Below are positions 7,501 to 16,768 of a stretch of 64,000 nt of DNA, piece after piece. The position numbers and the translations under genes are program-made. Within the stretch, counting starts at the first letter, position 1. Each line of letters starts with the position of its first letter. A model generated the notes under the pieces. It was not told the DNA's origin. It worked only from the letters and a program-made list of their open reading frames with translations, and made no database searches. This DNA is from Myxococcales bacterium (GTDB taxonomy: Bacteria; Myxococcota; Bradymonadia; UBA7976; UBA1532): the NCBI GenBank assembly GCA_020633515.1, contig JACKDM010000012.1:34446-98445 (forward strand). Reading direction: 5' to 3'.

Positions 7501-10016
7501 TCGCCGGCGCCGGCGAGCGCGCCGCCGAGGTCGAGGCCGGCGTCGGTGCGGAGGCGGATCGGGGTCTCGGGCGCGAGGCCCTCGGTGGTCCAGGTGACGC
7601 GGATCCGGGCGCTCTGGCTGGCCTCGGCGGCGTTCTGGCGCTCGGCGCGGTTGACGCAGCCGTCGCCGTTGTTGTCGTCGGCGATGGCGAGCGCGGTGAC
7701 GGCGGGGGGGGAGCAGTCGGCGAGGAGCGCGACGGGGGGCGAGACGAGCGCGCCGGCGTCGACGGTGAGCACGAGCTCGTGCGCGGCGTCGGCGAGGTCG
7801 ACGGGGCAGCGCAGCGTGGCGCCGGCGCCGACGACGCCGGTGACGACGCAGCGTGGCGCGGCGCAGGCGGGGTCGGCGGCGGGGCAGACGCGGATGACGG
7901 CGTCGGGGCCGGGGCCGTCGACGCGGGCGTCGAGCTCGAGCTGGCAGCCGGGCGCCGCGGGGTCCGCGTCGAGCGCGGCGCCGATCGTGGGCGGGGCGAT
8001 GAGGGTGGCGGTGACGGCGTCGATCGCGGCGGTGCGCTCGGCGCGGGCCTCGGCGCAGGCGTCGGCGACGGTGGCGGTGAGGCGCAGCGGGGTGAGCGGG
8101 GCGGTGAGCGGGGGGAGCGCGACGACGGGGCAGTCGCCGGGCGGGACGGGGACTTCGAAGGGGCCGGCGAGGGGCGGGTCGAGCGCGACGCGCAGGGTGG
8201 CGCCCGAAGCGCCGCAGACCTCGATCCGGGGCGTGAGCTGGTAGCCGGGGGTCGCGGGGTCGGCGTCGGTGATCGGGTCTTCGGGCGCGAGGACGCGGAG
8301 CGCGGGCGGGCTGCGGTCGATGGTGAGCGCGACGCTCGCGGGCGTGACCTCGATCGGGACCTCGCCGAAGACGGTGCCCTCGACGGTGAGGGTCCAGGCG
8401 CCCTCGGCGAGCCCGGCGATCTCGACGCTCTGCGTGTCGCCGTCGCCCGCGAGCGGCGCTTGTACCACCTCGCCGCCATCGGCCGGGGTCAGCACCGCGA
8501 CGAGCGCCGGGTCGTTGCCGGCGAGCGACGCCCCGCGCCCGGCGACGCGCAGCGGAAGGGCGCTCGTGCAGCCGGGCGCGGGCGCGGCGAGGACGAGGCG
8601 CGGGCGGTCGAAGAAGAGGCGGTAGCGCTCCGCCTCGGCCGTCGGCGGGTTGGGCGACGGCGCGGCGGTGGGCAGGCAGGTGATCTCGCCGGTCTCGTGT
8701 GCTTCGAAGGTGACGATGACCGGCGCCTCGCCGAGCGCGCTGCGCAGCGGGGCGTCGCCGGGTCCGACGGCGCGGTCGGTGGGCGGGGCGCCGGCGGGGC
8801 CGCAGGCGACCGAGACGCGATAGTCGACGTCGGGGCGGGGATCGGCGGCGGCGACGGTGAACGCGACCTGCACGCCGGGGCGCGCCGGGTCGAGGTCGAG
8901 CGCGGCGGTGAGCAGACCGGCGGGCGGCGCGACGATGCGCAGCGCGGGCGTGACCGCGTCGAGCCGCAGCGCGTGGCGGGCGGCGGGGCTCGCGGTGCCG
9001 CAGGCGTCGGTGGCGCTCGCGCCGAGCTCGCCCGCCCACGCCTCGCCGAGCGGGACCGACACCTCGATCACGAAGCGCCCGTCGTCGTCGACCCGCGCGG
9101 TGGCCGGCGCGGCGGGCAGCGGCGGCGCGTAGGTCAGCGCCACCATCGCCCCGGGCTCGAGGCCGTCGCTGTCGCCGGTGATCGTCCAGTAGGCGCGCCC
9201 CTCGGCGACCACGGCGGGGGTGAGGCCGAGCACGGTCGCCCGGCCGGCGTTGAGGTCGAGCCGCACGTCGGGCGCGGCGGCGCGGGCGCGGTAGCGGAGC
9301 GGGCCGAGCGCGGCGGGCCAGGCGCCGGTCGCGCGCGCGGTGACGTGCACCTCGGTGTCGCCGTCGGCGAGGGTCACCGGGACGCGGGCGAGGCCGCCTT
9401 CGACCGCGGCGCTGCGGGGCACGCCGCCGGCGACGACCTCGACCCGCGCACAGTCGGTCTGCGCGACGAGCTCGACCTGCACCCCCGGCCGCGCCGGGTC
9501 GAGGTCGGCGTCCGGTCCGGCGTCGCAGGCGCCCCCGCCGGGGAGCGGCTCGACGGCGAGCGCGCAGGTGCGCACCCGCACCGTGACGTCGATCTCGTCG
9601 GCGACGAGGCGCCCGCCGCTCTCGATCTCGGCGGTGAGCCGCACGGCGCCGTCGGCGAGCGCGGGCAGGGTCAGCACCGCGACCGCGCGCCCGTCGACGA
9701 GCGGCGCCGCGCTCGCCCGGTCGCCGACGCGGAAGACCACCCGCCCGTCATCGGCGCCCTCGGCCTCGGCGCGCGCCTCGATCTGGATGCCGGTCGCGAG
9801 CTCGCCGTCGAGGTCGGCCTCGCCGCCGATCACCGCGCCGGCGAGCGGCTCGGTGAAGCGCACCGCGCCGAGCGGGGCGGCGTCGGGGCTCGCGTCGATC
9901 GCCGCGTCGACCGCGGCGTCGGCGCCCGCGTCGACCGCCGCCGGCTTGTCGCCCTCGTCGCACGCCGCCGCCCACACCGCGCACCCGAGCACCCACACCG
10001 TCCCGCGCCACTTCAT
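4536..10016 (-). CDS. giant surface lipoprotein: Ig-like array plus FG-GAP propeller
   Basis: The protein is about 1826 aa. The N-terminus has a signal sequence with a lipobox-like VWAAAC (Cys19), then an Asp/Ala-rich linker (AAVDAGADAAVDAAIDA). Residues about 60-1350 contain roughly ten beta-sandwich units. Each is introduced by a variant of D-x-D-P-x-x-P-G-x-Q (for example DLDPARPGVQV, DADPATPGYQL, DDADPAPGFQL) and ends with paired cysteines such as DACGN. The C-terminal 450 residues hold about seven FG-GAP/VCBS calcium motifs (GDLDADGHDD, GDLNGDGAPD, GDQDGDGFAE, GADLDGDLRPD, GDIDGDGAID, GDFDGDGRAD), enough for one seven-bladed integrin-type propeller. The likely role is adhesion or surface display. 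It is the first gene of a three-gene minus-strand run with the RiPP-like precursor and the HPr-kinase-like gene. Confidence 0.85.
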   Translation of the reverse strand: MKWRGTVWVLGCAVWAAACDEGDKPAAVDAGADAAVDAAIDASPDAAPLGAVRFTEPLAGAVIGGEADLDGELATGIQIEARAEAEGADDGRVVFRVGDRASAAPLVDGRAVAVLTLPALADGAVRLTAEIESGGRLVADEIDVTVRVRTCALAVEPLPGGGACDAGPDADLDPARPGVQVELVAQTDCARVEVVAGGVPRSAAVEGGLARVPVTLADGDTEVHVTARATGAWPAALGPLRYRARAAAPDVRLDLNAGRATVLGLTPAVVAEGRAYWTITGDSDGLEPGAMVALTYAPPLPAAPATARVDDDGRFVIEVSVPLGEAWAGELGASATDACGTASPAARHALRLDAVTPALRIVAPPAGLLTAALDLDPARPGVQVAFTVAAADPRPDVDYRVSVACGPAGAPPTDRAVGPGDAPLRSALGEAPVIVTFEAHETGEITCLPTAAPSPNPPTAEAERYRLFFDRPRLVLAAPAPGCTSALPLRVAGRGASLAGNDPALVAVLTPADGGEVVQAPLAGDGDTQSVEIAGLAEGAWTLTVEGTVFGEVPIEVTPASVALTIDRSPPALRVLAPEDPITDADPATPGYQLTPRIEVCGASGATLRVALDPPLAGPFEVPVPPGDCPVVALPPLTAPLTPLRLTATVADACAEARAERTAAIDAVTATLIAPPTIGAALDADPAAPGCQLELDARVDGPGPDAVIRVCPAADPACAAPRCVVTGVVGAGATLRCPVDLADAAHELVLTVDAGALVSPPVALLADCSPPAVTALAIADDNNGDGCVNRAERQNAAEASQSARIRVTWTTEGLAPETPIRLRTDAGLDLGGALAGAGEATVTLPPGLHRLALRGQDAAGNPLPEPPALTATVRVDTGVPAPALLGLADGSCLAAADDLDPAAPGARVELAVTAGAEPGEPVTATVRLDGAVIAEAQGADALRLPLDLPEGPHALQVTVADACGNAATLDRALTVDTLAPEPRILGLDDGAVLGPADDADPAPGFQLDLALELAVPEPGLAVTLEARDPPAPLRTEPPALVFDDGPLPARLTLAGGPRTLIARAVDACGNEGTSAPLALTLDLPGCPSRVINPLGALAEDAGLVRGDTLTLPVTGAVDLTDLDCAGAPASLLRDGAPIAEATVAPDGALRFDDVTLTRGPQTLTLRVGPVRGTTLDSPAVAVTVDLESPTLTITRPEADPALILTDDRPDLPGQQLAVTLALTEATIDSPREVTLTLDGVSLDPRPAPGPTLTVELTLTPGPHRLQACVTDLAGHRACATRALDADPDAPGPVTAAAEITDPRATEVVLRFPAPADDLAGGPVAAYVIRSAAAPFAAEADWIAAAATELVLPAAAPPGAPEALVIRGPGPTLQDGLALDRLHHLAIRARDDAGRLGPLTTLEVDLRLTLDQGTLPARGGAWEAGELINTTAPVIGLGDLDADGHDDLVVAATQSATATAAALVFGGPAPETRPLALAPGMTDAFFGVAAAAAGDLNGDGAPDLAVQGYREGFTGAAIALYFGCPRAPCDRAALATPDALIHSVGGRFTNALAGVGDATALGDPGHDDLLVGGGLAGETTAFVVAGRRDWPPLPAAVTVGPAPADRGPAVALLTLPLGPAAVYAAGLGDQDGDGFAELALSAGPDINAVFVFAGGFADAATYDPRDPRTVRLTDPCPQPGATFGSALAGGADLDGDLRPDLVVGNRANKRLVVFSADLTPLDCFGRTPAQFGRVFDLAGDIDGDGAIDLVATHGDPAVTEASVFYNDGLGRFGVGAQVSPRLAHVRLDRPARRKLGVAGAGDFDGDGRADLAALVLIAGEMTWVVYR

Positions 10017-10136
10017 GACCGGCCCCGCTCGCCGTGGACATCGTCTCGAACCGTCGCCCGAATCATGCCCGCGCCCCCGACTCCGGTGCGAATCGGCGGC
10101 GTGCATCACCCGCCGGCCTCCGCTACCCTGCGCGCC

Positions 10137-10910
10137 ATGCAACCGCTCATCGACAGCCACGCCCACCTCACCTTCGACCGCTACGACGCCGACCGCGCCG
10201 CCGTGCTCGACCGCGCGACCGCGGCCGGCGTCGAGGCGGTGATCACCATCGGCACCGACCTCGCGAGCTCCCGCGCCGCGCTCGCGCTCGCCGAGGGCGA
10301 CGACCGCCTCTTCGCCTCGGCCGGGGTTCACCCCCACGACGCCGACGCGCTCGCCGACGTCGACTGGCCGGCGTTCGAGGCGCTGTGGCGCCACCCCAAG
10401 GTGCGCGCAGTGGGTGAATGTGGGCTGGACTACTACTACGATCACAGCGATCGCGGCCGGCAGCGCGAGGTCTTCCGCCGCCACCTCGAAGCGGCCGGCG
10501 TCGTCGGGCTCCCGGTGGTGATCCACATCCGCGACGCCTTCGACGACGCCTACGCCGACATCGCCGCGGTCGGGCTCCCGGCCGGCGGCGTCGTGCACTG
10601 CTTCACCGGCGGCCCCGCCGAGTGCGAGCAGGCGCTCGCGATGGGGCTCTTCGTCTCGATCTCGGGCATCGTCACCTTCAACAACGCCAAGGACCTGCGC
10701 GCCGCGGTGCCGTTGATCCCGGCCGACCGGCTCCTCGTCGAGACCGACAGCCCGTTCCTCGCGCCGGTGCCGCATCGGGGCAAGCGCAACGAGCCGGCGA
10801 ACGTGGTGCACACCGCGCGCGAGGTCGCGAAGCTGCGCGGCGAGGACTTCGCGGCGGTCTGCGCGACCGCGCGGGCGAACACGATCCGGTTGTTCAAGCT
10901 CCCGCTGTGA
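10137..10910 (+). CDS. tatD: TatD family metal-dependent hydrolase (DNase)
   Basis: The 257-residue protein is a TIM-barrel amidohydrolase of the TatD type. The metal-binding pieces are in order: DSHAHL at the N-terminus, the Glu of AVGECGLDYYY, the His of PVVIHIRDA, the His of VVHCFTGG, and the Asp of ETDSPFLAP. Family members remove nucleotides 3' to 5' from DNA or act in RNA quality control. A TACCCT box lies only 7 bases before the ATG, so the transcript may be nearly leaderless. It is divergent from the giant lipoprotein gene, with about 120 bp between them. Confidence 0.9.
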   Translation: MQPLIDSHAHLTFDRYDADRAAVLDRATAAGVEAVITIGTDLASSRAALALAEGDDRLFASAGVHPHDADALADVDWPAFEALWRHPKVRAVGECGLDYYYDHSDRGRQREVFRRHLEAAGVVGLPVVIHIRDAFDDAYADIAAVGLPAGGVVHCFTGGPAECEQALAMGLFVSISGIVTFNNAKDLRAAVPLIPADRLLVETDSPFLAPVPHRGKRNEPANVVHTAREVAKLRGEDFAAVCATARANTIRLFKLPL

Positions 10911-10944
10911 TCGGGCGGCCGGATGAGCACGGCAGGCGGACACT

Positions 10945-11715
10945 GTGACCCCAACCGGCTGGACGGTCGAGGCCGAGCTGACCCGCGACCCGGCGCAGAG
11001 CCGGGTGTGGGCGCTGCGGCGGGGGACGGTGCGCGCGGTCTTCAAGCAGCACCAGAGCGCCGGCAAGTTCCACCGTGAGCGGGCGGCGCTCGAGGCGCTC
11101 GCCGGCTTCGACTGGTGCCCGGCGCTGATCGCGGCCTCACCCGACGATCGCGCGCTGTTGATCGAGCACCGCCCCGGCGTGCCCCGCGCCGACGCCGCCG
11201 CCGGCCGCCGCGCCGGGGAGGTGCTCGCGGCGCTGCACGCGACCCCGGTCGCCGACCCCGACCCGCTCCCGCTCGCCGACGCGCTCCGCCGCCGCCTCAC
11301 CGGCTGGATCGAGCGCGCGACCGGCCTCCTGCCACCGGCCACCCTCGCCGCCCTCACCGCCCGCTTCGGCGACGGCGCCGCGTTCGCCGGCGACCGCCGG
11401 GTCCGCTGCCACCGCGACTTCGCGCCCCGCAACTGGCTCGTCGACGGCGCGCGCTTCACCCTGATCGACTACGAGCACACCGCGCCCGACCACCCGCTCG
11501 TCGACGTCGTGCGGCTCGCCGAGGAGCGCTTCGACGATCCGGCGTTCGAAGCCGCGTTCGCCGAGGGCTACGGCGCCCCGATCGACCGCGACCGCCTCGA
11601 CCGCCTCCTCGCGCTGCACGCGCTCGCGACCGCCGCCTGGGGCCGCCGCCACCACGACGCCGACTACACCCGCCGCGGCGACCGGCTCCTCGCCCGGCTC
11701 GGGCTCACCCCATGA
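10945..11715 (+). CDS. aminoglycoside-phosphotransferase-fold kinase
   Basis: This 256-residue protein has the APH/choline-kinase fold. The N-lobe has AVFKQH with the probable ATP-binding Lys. The catalytic loop is CHRDFAPRNWLVDG, matching H-x-D-x-x-x-x-N, and LIDYEHTAPDHPLVD supplies the metal-binding Asp. Such proteins phosphorylate small hydroxylated substrates; antibiotic resistance is only one of several possibilities. It starts at a GTG 34 bp after tatD, so the two may be co-transcribed. Its 3' end overlaps the convergent acetyltransferase gene by 11 bp. Substrate unknown. Confidence 0.75.
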   Translation: MTPTGWTVEAELTRDPAQSRVWALRRGTVRAVFKQHQSAGKFHRERAALEALAGFDWCPALIAASPDDRALLIEHRPGVPRADAAAGRRAGEVLAALHATPVADPDPLPLADALRRRLTGWIERATGLLPPATLAALTARFGDGAAFAGDRRVRCHRDFAPRNWLVDGARFTLIDYEHTAPDHPLVDVVRLAEERFDDPAFEAAFAEGYGAPIDRDRLDRLLALHALATAAWGRRHHDADYTRRGDRLLARLGLTP

Positions 11716-12706
11716 ACAGCCGCTCGTCGGGGCTGCCCCGCGGCACGACCGCGATCGTCGCCGTCTCGGCCATGTCCTCGGCCCAGCGCCGCTTGTAGGC
11801 CATGTCCGTCCCGAGGTCATAGCGCGCGATCCCCTCGTCGCACAGCGCCTCGATCATCCAGTACTGCGCGAGGTTGCCCGGCGCCGCCGCCGCGACCGCG
11901 TCGTCGAAGCTCACCTGCAGGCCGCGGTAGGTGTCGCCGAAGAGCCCGCCGAGCACATAGGCCACGTCGCGCCCGTCGCGCTGCACGAACAACAGCCGCA
12001 GCGCGCCCCGCATCAACAGCCGCTCGACGATCATCGCGTAGAAGTGCATCGGCGGCCCGCTGTCGATCCCGTCGCCCTGCCGGCCCTTCCAGCTCCGCCG
12101 CTCGACGGCGATCACCCGCTCGAACAGCGGCTCGACTTCGCCCGCGCGGCACATCACCGGCGCGAAGCCCTCCTCGCGCGCCCGCCGCACGCCCCGCCGC
12201 AGGTTGGCGCGGAACTTCGCCGACCGCCGCCCGAGAAAGCCGTCGACCCCGCCCGCCAGATCCGCGATCCGCCGCACGCAGCGGGTCCCGATCCCGATCC
12301 GGTGCGCCGGCTCGAAGCGCCGCCGGATCGCGCGCAGCCACGGGCCGGCGAGCGGCAGCCCCGACATGAACAGCGCATCCACCGGCGTCGGCGGATCGGC
12401 CCACAGCTCGGCGAGCAGGTCGACGACCGCCTCGGGCTCGGGCCCGGCGAACGGCGCCGCGAGCCCCCAGCCCGCTTCGAGCGGCAGCGCCCCGAACCGC
12501 CCGAGCCCGATCGGCAGCGTCATCATCGCGACCGCGCCCCGCGCGTCGCGCGCGACGAACGGCGCCGCGTCGGGGCAGAAGGCCGCCTGCGCCGGCACGA
12601 TCCAGGCGCTCGACGTGCAGAAGCGGTCGACGGCGGGGGTCACCGCGACGAGCGCGTCCCACTCGTCGGCGAGCGCGGCGAGCGCGGCGAAATCCAGGCG
12701 TTGCAA
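11705..12706 (-). CDS. FemAB/BioF2-like GNAT acetyltransferase
   Basis: The protein has the double-GNAT (Acetyltransf_6 or BioF2-like) architecture used for acyl or aminoacyl transfer in envelope and capsule modification. The diagnostic helix is [17 protein letters not shown] near the middle. It is followed by the C-terminal GNAT half with [18 protein letters not shown] and the [13 protein letters not shown] segment that closes the fold. It appears cytoplasmic. The start is uncertain. I use a TTG at 12706 preceded by GAGG, giving 333 aa and beginning near the conserved domain. The frame remains open to 12802, but the added residues are Cys/Pro-rich and not family-like. It is divergent from pntA. 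Confidence 0.7.
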   Translation of the reverse strand: MQRLDFAALAALADEWDALVAVTPAVDRFCTSSAWIVPAQAAFCPDAAPFVARDARGAVAMMTLPIGLGRFGALPLEAGWGLAAPFAGPEPEAVVDLLAELWADPPTPVDALFMSGLPLAGPWLRAIRRRFEPAHRIGIGTRCVRRIADLAGGVDGFLGRRSAKFRANLRRGVRRAREEGFAPVMCRAGEVEPLFERVIAVERRSWKGRQGDGIDSGPPMHFYAMIVERLLMRGALRLLFVQRDGRDVAYVLGGLFGDTYRGLQVSFDDAVAAAAPGNLAQYWMIEALCDEGIARYDLGTDMAYKRRWAEDMAETATIAVVPRGSPDERLFMG

Positions 12707-12834
12707 CGAGCCTCGCAGGCCGGGTTTGCGGTTTGTCGGCCCGGGGGTCTCCCGTCCGCACGCCGGGCATGTTAGGACACTGCGCGAACACGTGCACGGC
12801 ACGGCAGCATCGTCAGCCGGGAGCGAGGTCTGGT

Positions 12835-14421
12835 TTGAAGGTCGGCATCCCCAAGGAGAGCCACCCGGGGGAGCGTCGGGTGGCCGGAACCCCGGGCACC
12901 GTGCGCACCCTGCGGGAGCAGGGCTTCACGGTGGTCGTCGAGCGCGGGGCGGGCGCGCTGGCGGCATACCCCGATTCACTCTACGAAGAGGCCGGCGCGA
13001 CCCTCGTCGACTCCGCCGGCGTCTGGCAGGACTGCGAGCTCATCCTCAAGGTCCGCCCGCCCAATGACCTCGAAGCCGCCGCGATCCGCGAGGGCGCCTG
13101 CCTCATCGGCTTCGTCTACCCCGCGCAGAACACCGCGCTCGTCGAGCGCCTCGCCAAGAAGCGCGTCACCCTCATCGCGATGGACTGCGTGCCCCGCATC
13201 TCGCGCGCGCAGAAGCTCGACGCGCTCTCGTCGATGGCCAACGCCGCCGGCTACCGCGCCGTCGTCGAGGCCGCGCAGCACTTCGGCAGCTTCTTCACCG
13301 GCCAGATCACCGCCGCCGGGCGGGTGCCGCCGGCCAAGGTGCTCGTCATCGGCGCCGGCGTCGCCGGCCTCGCCGCGATCGCCGCCGCCCGCGGGCTCGG
13401 CGCGATCGTGCGCGCCTTCGACACCCGCGAGGCGGTGCGCGACCAGGTGCGCAGCCTCGGCGCCGAGTTCCTCGAGCTCGACTTCGACGAGTCGGGCGAG
13501 GGCGCCGGCGGCTACGCCAAGGTGATGAGCGAGGCCTTCATCGAGGCCGAGATGAACCTCTTCGCCGAGCAGGCCGCCGAGGTCGACATCGTCATCACCA
13601 CCGCGCTCATCCCCGGCCGCCCCGCGCCCAAGCTCTGGCAGGCGCGCGCGGTCGAGCGCATGAAGCCGGGCTCGGTCGTCGTCGACCTCGCCGCCGAGCA
13701 GGGCGGCAACTGCGAGCTCTGCGTGCCCGGCGAGGTCGTGATGCGCCACGGCGTCACCATCATGGGGCTCACCGATCTGCCGAGCCGGATGGCGACGGTC
13801 ACCTCGAACCTCTACGGCACCAACCTCACCCACCTCCTCGCCGACATGGGCAAGGCCGAGGGCTTCCGGGTCGACCTCGACGACGAGGTCGTGCGCGGCG
13901 CGCTCGTGCTGCACGAGGGCGCGCTGATGTGGCCGCCGCCGCAGCGCGAGCCCGAGCCCGAGCCGCAGAAGGACCCCGCGCCCGAGCCCGCCGTCGCGAG
14001 CCCCGCGCCGCAGCTCGAGTTCGCCGCGACCGCGCCCAAGGCCCCCGCGCCGAAGAAGGGCCTCGGCGCCGGCGCGATCGTCGGCCTCGCGCTCGCCGCG
14101 CTCTGGGTCGGGCTGCGCTTCTTCTACCCCGGCGACATCACCCCGCCGCTCGCCTTCCTGCAACACCTCACCGTCTTCGTGCTCGCCTGCTTCGTCGGCT
14201 GGCAGGTCATCTGGAGCGTCACCGCCGCGCTGCACACCCCGCTCATGGCGGTCACCAACGCCATCAGCGGCATCATCATCGTCGGCGGGCTCCTGCAAGC
14301 GAACGGATCGGCGACCGACCCCAAGGTGCTCCTCGGGGCGGCGGCGGTGCTGCTCGCCACCATCAACATCGCGGGTGGCTTCCTCGTCACCCAGCGCATG
14401 CTCAGAATGTTTCGGAAGTAG
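12835..14421 (+). CDS. pntA: NAD(P) transhydrogenase subunit alpha
   Basis: PntA is the NAD(H)-binding half of the proton-translocating transhydrogenase, which transfers hydride between NADH and NADP using the proton gradient. Domain I (residues 1-380) starts with [19 protein letters not shown] and carries the Rossmann motif [15 protein letters not shown] near residue 175. A Pro/Glu/Lys-rich linker (about 370-410) leads to four C-terminal membrane helices. At 528 aa it is close to the fused E. coli type, so no separate PntAB subunit is needed. The start is a TTG at 12835 after GAGCGAGG. pntB follows after 9 bp. Confidence 0.95.
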   Translation: MKVGIPKESHPGERRVAGTPGTVRTLREQGFTVVVERGAGALAAYPDSLYEEAGATLVDSAGVWQDCELILKVRPPNDLEAAAIREGACLIGFVYPAQNTALVERLAKKRVTLIAMDCVPRISRAQKLDALSSMANAAGYRAVVEAAQHFGSFFTGQITAAGRVPPAKVLVIGAGVAGLAAIAAARGLGAIVRAFDTREAVRDQVRSLGAEFLELDFDESGEGAGGYAKVMSEAFIEAEMNLFAEQAAEVDIVITTALIPGRPAPKLWQARAVERMKPGSVVVDLAAEQGGNCELCVPGEVVMRHGVTIMGLTDLPSRMATVTSNLYGTNLTHLLADMGKAEGFRVDLDDEVVRGALVLHEGALMWPPPQREPEPEPQKDPAPEPAVASPAPQLEFAATAPKAPAPKKGLGAGAIVGLALAALWVGLRFFYPGDITPPLAFLQHLTVFVLACFVGWQVIWSVTAALHTPLMAVTNAISGIIIVGGLLQANGSATDPKVLLGAAAVLLATINIAGGFLVTQRMLRMFRK

Positions 14422-14430
14422 GGGGCAACG

Positions 14431-15858
14431 GTGGAGCTCACACTGCTGATCGTCGCCTACCTCGTCTCGAGCGTGCTCTTCATCCTGAGCCTGCGCGGCC
14501 TCTCCAGCCAGGAGACGGCGCGGCGGGGCAACGTCTACGGCATCATCGGCATGGCGATCGCGGTCGGCGCGACGCTGACCATGTCGAGCGTCACCCTCTA
14601 CGCGGTGCTCGCGCCCGCGCTCGTCATCGGCGCCGGCATCGGCTACCTGATGGCCGCCCGCGTCGCGATGACCGCCATGCCCGAGCTCGTCGCGCTCCTG
14701 CACAGCTTCGTCGGCGCCGCCGCGGTGCTCGTCGGCTTCGCGACCTGGCTCGACCCCCGGATGCACGTCGGCGGCGCGGTCTTCCTCGTCGAGGTCTTCA
14801 TCGACGTCTTCATCGGCGCCATCACCTTCACCGGCTCGGTCGTCGCCTTCCTCAAGCTCAAGGGCCAGGTCTCGGGCAGCCCGCTGCTGTTGCCCGGCCG
14901 CCACCTCATCAACCTCGCGATGCTCGCCGCCGCGATCGTGCTCGGCGTGCTCTACGTGCGCGCCGGCAACCCCTTCGAAGGCGGCGCCGAGCTCGCGTCG
15001 AGCGGCCTCGTCTGGCTCGTCGCGATGGCGGTGATCGCGGGCGTGCTCGGGGTGCACCTCGTCATGGCGATCGGCGGCGCCGACATGCCCGTCGTCGTCT
15101 CGATGCTCAACAGCTACTCCGGCTGGACCGCCTCGGCCGCCGGCTTCATGCTCTCGAACGACCTCCTCATCGTCACCGGCGCGCTCGTCGGGTCGAGCGG
15201 CGCGATCCTCAGCTACATCATGTGCCGCGCGATGAACCGCTCGATCTGGAACGTGATCTTCGGCGGCTTCGGCACGACGAGCGGCGCCGCGCCCAAGGCC
15301 GCCGCCGAGGGCGAGCCGGGCGAGGTTCAGGAGATCACCGTCGAGGGCACCGTCGCCGAGCTGCTCGCCGCCAAGGAGGTCGTGATCGTGCCCGGCTACG
15401 GCATGGCGGTCGCCCGCGCGCAGCACCAGGTCTGCGAGCTCACCCAGCTCCTGCGCGAGCGCGGCAAGACGGTGCGCTTCGCGATCCACCCCGTCGCGGG
15501 GCGGCTGCCGGGGCACATGAACGTGCTGCTCGCCGAGGCCAACGTGCCCTACGACATCGTGCTCGAGATGGACGAGATCAACGACGACCTCCCCAAGACC
15601 GACGTCGTCCTCGTCATCGGCGCCAACGACATCGTCAACCCGATCGCGCTCGAAGAGGGCAGCCCGATCTCGGGCATGCCGGTCCTCGAGGTGTGGGAGG
15701 CGCGGCGCACGATCATCTCGAAGCGCAGCCGGGCGAGCGGCTATGCGGGCGTCGACAACCCGCTCTTCTACCACGAGCGCAGCCGGATGCTCTTCGGCGA
15801 CGCCGGCCAGACCGTCGGCGAGCTCGTCGGCGCGCTCCGGGCCCGCGGCAAGGCGTGA
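14431..15858 (+). CDS. pntB: NAD(P) transhydrogenase subunit beta
   Basis: PntB is the partner of PntA: an N-terminal membrane domain (residues 1-285, about eight to nine helices, including the conserved [14 protein letters not shown] and [16 protein letters not shown] segments) and a C-terminal NADP(H)-binding domain. The latter shows [13 protein letters not shown] near residue 325, [18 protein letters not shown], and the IGANDIVNP loop near residue 390. The length (475 aa) fits the family. It starts at GTG 14431 behind GGGGGC and forms a two-gene operon with pntA. The usual role is supply of NADPH. Confidence 0.95.
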   Translation: MELTLLIVAYLVSSVLFILSLRGLSSQETARRGNVYGIIGMAIAVGATLTMSSVTLYAVLAPALVIGAGIGYLMAARVAMTAMPELVALLHSFVGAAAVLVGFATWLDPRMHVGGAVFLVEVFIDVFIGAITFTGSVVAFLKLKGQVSGSPLLLPGRHLINLAMLAAAIVLGVLYVRAGNPFEGGAELASSGLVWLVAMAVIAGVLGVHLVMAIGGADMPVVVSMLNSYSGWTASAAGFMLSNDLLIVTGALVGSSGAILSYIMCRAMNRSIWNVIFGGFGTTSGAAPKAAAEGEPGEVQEITVEGTVAELLAAKEVVIVPGYGMAVARAQHQVCELTQLLRERGKTVRFAIHPVAGRLPGHMNVLLAEANVPYDIVLEMDEINDDLPKTDVVLVIGANDIVNPIALEEGSPISGMPVLEVWEARRTIISKRSRASGYAGVDNPLFYHERSRMLFGDAGQTVGELVGALRARGKA

Positions 15859-15874
15859 GCCGGTCTCCGGCCGG

Positions 15875-16759
15875 ATGAGCGCCCGCAGCTTCCCCGTCGT
15901 CGAGGTCGATCTCACCCCGCCGCTGGACGCGGCCGCCGCCGCATCACTCGCCGAGGCGCTCCGGGCCGGCGCGCTCGTCGACGCCGCCGTGCTCACCCCC
16001 GCCGGCTGCGCCGCCGTCATCGCCGAGATCACCGCGCTGCAAGCCGCGCGCTTCGACCCCCGCGCCCGCCACTTCACCGAGATCCTGTGGACCGAGACCG
16101 AGGCGAGCCTCGGCTGGGGCACCGAGCAGGCCCACGGCAACGAGCGCCTCGACCGCGCCGCGCTCCCCGTGCTCGCCGCCGTCGCCGCCCGCGTCGACGC
16201 GATGTGCCGCCCCCTCCGCGCCCCCGGCGAGCGCCTGCTGTTGTCGATCACGCCCTCGATCGACAAGGACCGCTCGTTCCCCCGCTTCTACCACCAGGAC
16301 TCGCCCACCCGCCCCCACTGCTACCGCCTCGTGTGGGACCTCGGCCTCGCCCGCCCCGGCGAGATCCTCGACGTGCACTTCATGCCCCGCGCCCGGGTCG
16401 AAGACGCCGCCGGCCGGATCCGCCCCGCCTACGCCCACCTCTTCCAGCAGGTCGCGTTCGACGACCACTACGCGCTCGACGACGCCGCCATCGACGCCCG
16501 CCAGCCGCAGGTGCGCGAGGAGACGCTGCCCACGCCCGCCGATCGCTGGGAGCTGCGCCGCGGCCACGCGCTGTGCTGGATCGACCCGCTCTTCTACCAC
16601 TCGACCTACCTGCGCGCCGGCCGCGCCCTCGCCGAGCTCCGCCCGGACGGCCGCTCGATCGTCATCATCCGCGAGGTCGTCGGGCACACCGCGCTTGACC
16701 TGCCCACGCCGGACGCGCTCGCGCGGATGATGGGGTTCGACCGCCCGGTCGGCGGCTGA
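15875..16759 (+). CDS. hypothetical protein with possible HxD...H iron-binding pattern
   Basis: This 294-residue soluble protein is not one I recognise. FYHQDSPTRPHCYRLVWDLG near residue 140 and GHALCWIDPLFYHSTY near residue 235 could give a His-x-Asp...His metal triad on a double-stranded beta-helix, as in 2-oxoglutarate/Fe(II) or phytanoyl-CoA-type dioxygenases. That reading is tentative. The start is the ATG at 15875, 16 bp after pntB, so it may ride on the pntAB transcript. A convergent unknown gene ends 9 bp downstream. Confidence 0.5.
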   Translation: MSARSFPVVEVDLTPPLDAAAAASLAEALRAGALVDAAVLTPAGCAAVIAEITALQAARFDPRARHFTEILWTETEASLGWGTEQAHGNERLDRAALPVLAAVAARVDAMCRPLRAPGERLLLSITPSIDKDRSFPRFYHQDSPTRPHCYRLVWDLGLARPGEILDVHFMPRARVEDAAGRIRPAYAHLFQQVAFDDHYALDDAAIDARQPQVREETLPTPADRWELRRGHALCWIDPLFYHSTYLRAGRALAELRPDGRSIVIIREVVGHTALDLPTPDALARMMGFDRPVGG

Positions 16760-16768
16760 CGGCCCGGA

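Noticed and set aside
4351..9039. Very long Arg/Pro/His-rich minus-strand frame overlapping the giant lipoprotein
   Set aside because: It is a GC-rich shadow of the lipoprotein gene; only its last 54 codons (4515-4351), which lie beyond the lipoprotein stop and have their own ribosome site, are real.
12976..16266. 1096-codon minus-strand frame opposite pntAB
   Set aside because: It has a biased Arg/Ala/Asp/His composition and no family motifs, while the plus strand encodes complete PntA and PntB.
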